Part shown: positions 6,143 through 8,399 of the stretch, in pieces | Layout: the number at the start of each line of letters is the position of its first letter | How positions within the stretch are numbered: position 1 is the stretch's first letter | From: Psychrobacter sp. | Lineage (GTDB): Bacteria > Pseudomonadota > Gammaproteobacteria > Pseudomonadales > Moraxellaceae | Length of the DNA: 8,399 nucleotides | Assembly: GCA_029256865.1 (NCBI GenBank) | Contig: JARIEH010000151.1 | Coordinates: forward strand, 1-8,399 | Direction of reading: 5' to 3' | The notes under the pieces: generated by a model | Seen by the model: the letters and a program-made list of their open reading frames with translations, nothing else | Told to the model about the DNA's origin: nothing | Databases searched by the model: none | Position numbers and translations under genes: made by a program

Positions 6143-7444
6143 TTAAGCGCGAGTCTCGCCATGCCCATAGACAATCCACTTTTGCGAGGTGAGACCTTCC
6201 AGTCCAACTGGACCGCGCGCATGGATTTTATCAGTTGAGATACCGATTTCTGCACCCAGACCATATTCGAAGCCATCCGCAAAACGACTGGAAGCGTTAA
6301 TCATGACACTTGCTGAGTCTACTTCACGGATAAAGCGCTGCGACTTGCTATAGTTGTCAGTAATGATCACATCGGTATGTTGGCTGCCATGAGTGTTGAT
6401 GTGCTCAATCGCTTCATCAATGCCGCTAACCACTTTAATGGCTAAGATAGGCGCAAGGTATTCTGTATCCCAGTCTTCATCTGTCGCCATCGATAGGTGA
6501 CCGTCGAGCTTGGCGTTACCTTGCAAGATACTTTGCGACTTATCATCGAGACGTAGCTGCATGGCATCATCCGCTTGCACAATGGCTTCGGCAATCTTCG
6601 GTAGCAGCTCATCTGCAACGGCTTCATCGACCAATAGCGTCTCCATGGTATTACAAGTACCGTAGCGATGGGTCTTAGCATTGACACTGACTTCGATGGC
6701 AATATTAGGCTGTGCATCCCGATCAATAAAAGTATGGCAGTTACCGTCCAAATGCTTGATAACAGGCACTTTTGCATCGTTGCTGATACGTTCAATCAAT
6801 CCTTTGCCGCCACGTGGTACGATGACATCTACATATTTTGTCATGGTAATAAGCTCACCGACAGCAGCGCGATCTGTGGTTTGTAGGACTTGCACGCTAT
6901 GCTCCGAGAGACCAGCGTTTTTAAGGCCTTGGTGGATGCATTTAGCAATGGCTTGATTGGACTCAAAGGCTTCAGAGCCACCACGTAAGATGATGGCATT
7001 ACCAGATTTTAGCGCAAGAGAGGCCGCTTCTAGTGTGACGTTAGGGCGTGACTCATAAATCATACCAACCACCCCAAGTGGTACACGCATCTTACCCAAA
7101 TGAATACCTGATGGACGATAAGTCATATCAGTCACTTCGCCGATAGGATCAGGTAAAGTAGAGACGTCCTTGAGACCTTGTAGCATGCCCTCAAACCGAT
7201 CGTCATTCAGCTCTAAGCGATCCAGTAGCGCAGCATCAAGGTCATTTTTTTGGCCTTTATCCATATCAATTTTATTGGCCGCCAAAATATCTTTTTTAGC
7301 ATTTTTTAATTCATGATGAATGGCCATCAATGCCGAGTTTTTATCGCCTGTATTGGCAGCAGCAAGCGCACGAGAGGCTGCACGTGCCTGTTGACCAACT
7401 TGTTGCATATATGCAGTGATGTCTGTGGTATTCGACTGACTCAT
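6143..7444 (-). CDS. proA: Gamma-glutamyl phosphate reductase ProA
   Basis: ProA reduces gamma-glutamyl phosphate with NADPH to glutamate semialdehyde, the second step of proline synthesis, in the cytosol. The 433-residue protein (E. coli 417) belongs to the aldehyde dehydrogenase superfamily. Landmarks: [18 protein letters not shown] (120-137), [18 protein letters not shown] (142-159), [11 protein letters not shown] (207-217), [10 protein letters not shown] (230-239), the catalytic Cys264 in [16 protein letters not shown], and near the C-terminus [10 protein letters not shown] and [16 protein letters not shown]. The ATG at 7444 has AAGGA three bases upstream and a second AAGGA nine bases upstream. 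The partner proB is not adjacent. A terminator follows, so the gene is probably monocistronic. No damage is seen. Confidence 0.97.
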   Translation of the reverse strand: MSQSNTTDITAYMQQVGQQARAASRALAAANTGDKNSALMAIHHELKNAKKDILAANKIDMDKGQKNDLDAALLDRLELNDDRFEGMLQGLKDVSTLPDPIGEVTDMTYRPSGIHLGKMRVPLGVVGMIYESRPNVTLEAASLALKSGNAIILRGGSEAFESNQAIAKCIHQGLKNAGLSEHSVQVLQTTDRAAVGELITMTKYVDVIVPRGGKGLIERISNDAKVPVIKHLDGNCHTFIDRDAQPNIAIEVSVNAKTHRYGTCNTMETLLVDEAVADELLPKIAEAIVQADDAMQLRLDDKSQSILQGNAKLDGHLSMATDEDWDTEYLAPILAIKVVSGIDEAIEHINTHGSQHTDVIITDNYSKSQRFIREVDSASVMINASSRFADGFEYGLGAEIGISTDKIHARGPVGLEGLTSQKWIVYGHGETRA

Positions 7445-7566
7445 AGATCCTTGTCCTTATGTCTGTGGATGAGAAGGGTTAATTGTATAATAGGTTATTA
7501 TTTGCGAGTTACTCACTAGCAGCTAGTAGAACTGGCAATGATTTTATTATATTAAACAGTAGGTTA

Positions 7567-7588
7567 TTAGATAACAGTTAGATAACAG
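7567..7588. repeat. Perfect 11-bp tandem direct repeat
   Basis: TTAGATAACAG occurs twice in succession (7567-7577 and 7578-7588). One turn of DNA apart, the copies could be tandem protein-binding sites on the same face of the helix, or a simple slippage duplication. Confidence 0.6.
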
Positions 7589-7645
7589 CGGGTTAAATAG
7601 AGAGAAGAGTTAAAAACAGCCTTTTCTATCAACCTCACGGGATTA

Positions 7646-7657
7646 TGCTCTTTAACA
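7646..7657 (+). promoter_or_regulatory. boxA-like antitermination sequence
   Basis: TGCTCTTTAACA is identical to the boxA element of E. coli rRNA operon leaders, where NusB and S10 bind to promote antitermination. No rRNA gene follows in this window; the next plus-strand gene is the lipoprotein 237 bases away. It is either a chance match, a displaced leader fragment or a boxA used by a non-rRNA transcript. Confidence 0.4.
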
Positions 7658-7746
7658 TAGAGGAGATTGGGGCGATAGTAAAGACGAATTTGTGAACAGA
7701 ATCTGGTTGCACAGACTTATTGAGCCCTTACGCCCGTTGTGTATTG

Positions 7747-7763
7747 TTATGATTTTATCATAA
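7747..7763. promoter_or_regulatory. Perfect 7-3-7 inverted repeat upstream of the lipoprotein gene
   Basis: TTATGAT (7747-7753) and ATCATAA (7757-7763) flank TTT. The left arm contains TATGAT, a 5-of-6 match to a -10 hexamer, so the palindrome could be an operator overlapping a promoter; no good -35 was found at 17 bases. It lies about 130 bases before the lipoprotein start. Confidence 0.45.
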
Positions 7764-7811
7764 GCGTTTCGTTCTCTAGTCGTTACGTATTCTGAACATA
7801 ACTGTGCTGTA

Positions 7812-7858
7812 ACTACTAAAGTAGTCGGGAATAGTTTTCAGTATATTAAACACTGAAA
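7812..7858 (+). promoter_or_regulatory. Two adjacent inverted repeats in the lipoprotein leader
   Basis: ACTACT (7812-7817) and AGTAGT (7820-7825) form a short perfect inverted repeat, and TTTCAGT (7836-7842) with ACTGAAA (7852-7858), loop nine, forms a second. The second ends 25 bases before the ribosome binding site GGAG (7883-7886). They may form structured leader RNA or binding sites; neither has a terminator-like T-run. Confidence 0.4.
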
Positions 7859-7893
7859 CCATTATTTGTTAATACCAACGATGGAGAGTCAAA

Positions 7894-8244
7894 ATGAGCA
7901 TGATAAATAATACATTCAAGAAGCTAACATATAAAAACTGGTTATATGTATCTTTAGCTGCTGCGGCTTTAACACTCGGGGCTTGTGCGGATAAAAAGCC
8001 AGTAGCCACTGAAGATGAGGTGAATGTCGATGCGCAAACCTCGGTGGAGCAAGAAGCAACAGGGGTTTCAAATGCTGATACTATCAATGATCCTATGGCC
8101 AGCGATGGCGTTGCAGTCGCGTCAGGGGACATGACAAATGATGATGTCGCAGTAGCGACTGCTGAGGATGATTCGGCAGCTGGCATTGATGACTCTGATA
8201 TCCTAGACGGCAGCGAGTCAGAAGAGCATATCTCAACCTATTAA
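7894..8244 (+). CDS. Small acidic lipoprotein of unknown function
   Basis: A 116-residue protein with a type II signal peptide: basic N-terminus (KKLTYKNW, 9-16), hydrophobic core (17-29) and lipobox LGAC with the lipidated Cys at 31. Residue +2 is Ala, which in Enterobacteria would favour sorting to the outer membrane. The mature part is highly acidic, rich in Asp, Glu, Ala, Ser and Thr, with only two Lys just after the Cys and no Cys or Trp; it is probably disordered. I recognise no family. The ATG has GGAG (7883-7886) seven bases upstream; a second in-frame ATG is two codons later. It has its own leader and terminator, so it is probably expressed alone. Real coding is supported by the lipobox, the ribosome binding site and the terminator. 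Confidence 0.83.
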   Translation: MSMINNTFKKLTYKNWLYVSLAAAALTLGACADKKPVATEDEVNVDAQTSVEQEATGVSNADTINDPMASDGVAVASGDMTNDDVAVATAEDDSAAGIDDSDILDGSESEEHISTY

Positions 8245-8315
8245 TTCGAGTTTAACTCTGCTTATCGGTGCTATTTAGGAGCATTAATCATAAGCGATGA
8301 AATACGAGTAAAATC

Positions 8316-8350
8316 AGGCTCAGATACGTTTTTACGTTCTGGGCTTTTTT
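8316..8350 (+). terminator. Terminator of the lipoprotein gene
   Basis: A 13-pair stem with one bulged T (8316-8329 with 8334-8345), loop TTTT, inner part ACGT/ACGT, outer part around GGCTCAGA/TCTGGGCT, is followed by a T-run to 8350. It lies 71 bases beyond the stop codon. Confidence 0.85.
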
Positions 8351-8367
8351 ATACCACAGCAGGTTTT

Positions 8368-8391
8368 GGCTAATAGGGATAAAACTAGCCA
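8368..8391. repeat. Short inverted repeat at the right edge
   Basis: TGGCTA sits at 8367-8372 and TAGCCA at 8386-8391, with a 13-base spacer. There is no T-run, and its context is cut off by the window end, so no function is assigned. Confidence 0.3.
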
Positions 8392-8399
8392 GAAAATTT

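Larger units (their letters stand above)
7445..7893. other. Gene-free divergent region between proA and the lipoprotein gene
   Basis: These 449 bases lie between two genes transcribed away from each other and contain no credible reading frame. They hold a direct repeat of TAGGTTATTA (7491-7500 and 7560-7569), a tandem TTAGATAACAG (7567-7588), a perfect boxA-like 12-mer (7646-7657), and three inverted repeats before the lipoprotein gene. For proA an isolated -10-like TATTAT (7492-7487, minus strand) was found without a convincing -35. The length is more than two promoters need, so a small RNA or a rearranged leader remnant is possible. Confidence 0.6.

Noticed and set aside
6442..6956. Open frames in other frames and strand within proA
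   Set aside because: They overlap the conserved ProA coding sequence including the catalytic Cys region and show no domain of their own.
7869..8186. 105-codon minus-strand frame opposite the lipoprotein
   Set aside because: It is Ala/Ser/Thr-rich only because it mirrors the acidic, Ala-rich lipoprotein; the plus strand has the lipobox, ribosome binding site and terminator.
1..8399. CRISPR array, tRNA/rRNA gene, insertion sequence or phage genes
   Set aside because: No regularly spaced repeats, tRNA cloverleaf, 16S/23S core sequence, transposase or integrase motif was seen.

Overview
The window looks like chromosomal DNA of a gamma-proteobacterium of the family Moraxellaceae, most likely Psychrobacter. 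This is an inference from the AT-leaning base composition, the style of the housekeeping proteins (UbiC, GlyA, ProA, GltS) and a small acidic lipoprotein; no rRNA or marker gene is present to prove it. Most of the window is ordinary core metabolism, with one unusual toxin/inhibitor-like pair in the middle.

Layout. Left part, plus strand: the 3' end of an unidentified gene (1-146), an 18-bp tandem duplication over its stop codon, ubiC (chorismate lyase, 235-735), a 332-bp gene-free leader with three inverted repeats, then glyA (serine hydroxymethyltransferase, 1068-2324) closed by a strong two-way terminator. Middle part, all minus strand (read right to left): proA (7444-6143) with its terminator, a cold-shock-domain/membrane-anchor/guanyl-specific RNase fusion (5994-5248), a barstar-family inhibitor one base downstream (5246-4872), a long imperfect hairpin, gltS (glutamate/Na+ symporter, 4784-3513) with a terminator, a LeuE-like amino-acid exporter (3409-2753) and a DUF2164 protein (2649-2401). 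Right part, plus strand: a 449-bp gene-free stretch holding a perfect 12-base boxA-like sequence and several inverted repeats, then a small acidic lipoprotein (7894-8244) with its own terminator.

How the genes relate. glyA, proA, gltS and the LeuE-like exporter all concern amino-acid synthesis or transport, but separating terminators suggest mostly independent transcription units. The most interesting locus is the RNase-barstar pair. The C-terminal domain of the larger protein matches the RNase Sa/barnase superfamily with all its catalytic residues. The next gene encodes a barstar homologue with the key enzyme-contacting Tyr and Asp residues. The RNase is joined to an N-terminal cold-shock (nucleic-acid-binding) domain through a basic linker and one membrane helix. 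This predicts an inner-membrane protein with the RNA-binding domain in the cytoplasm and the RNase outside the membrane, while the inhibitor stays in the cytoplasm. RNase/barstar pairs are known; this three-part architecture is the part worth follow-up.
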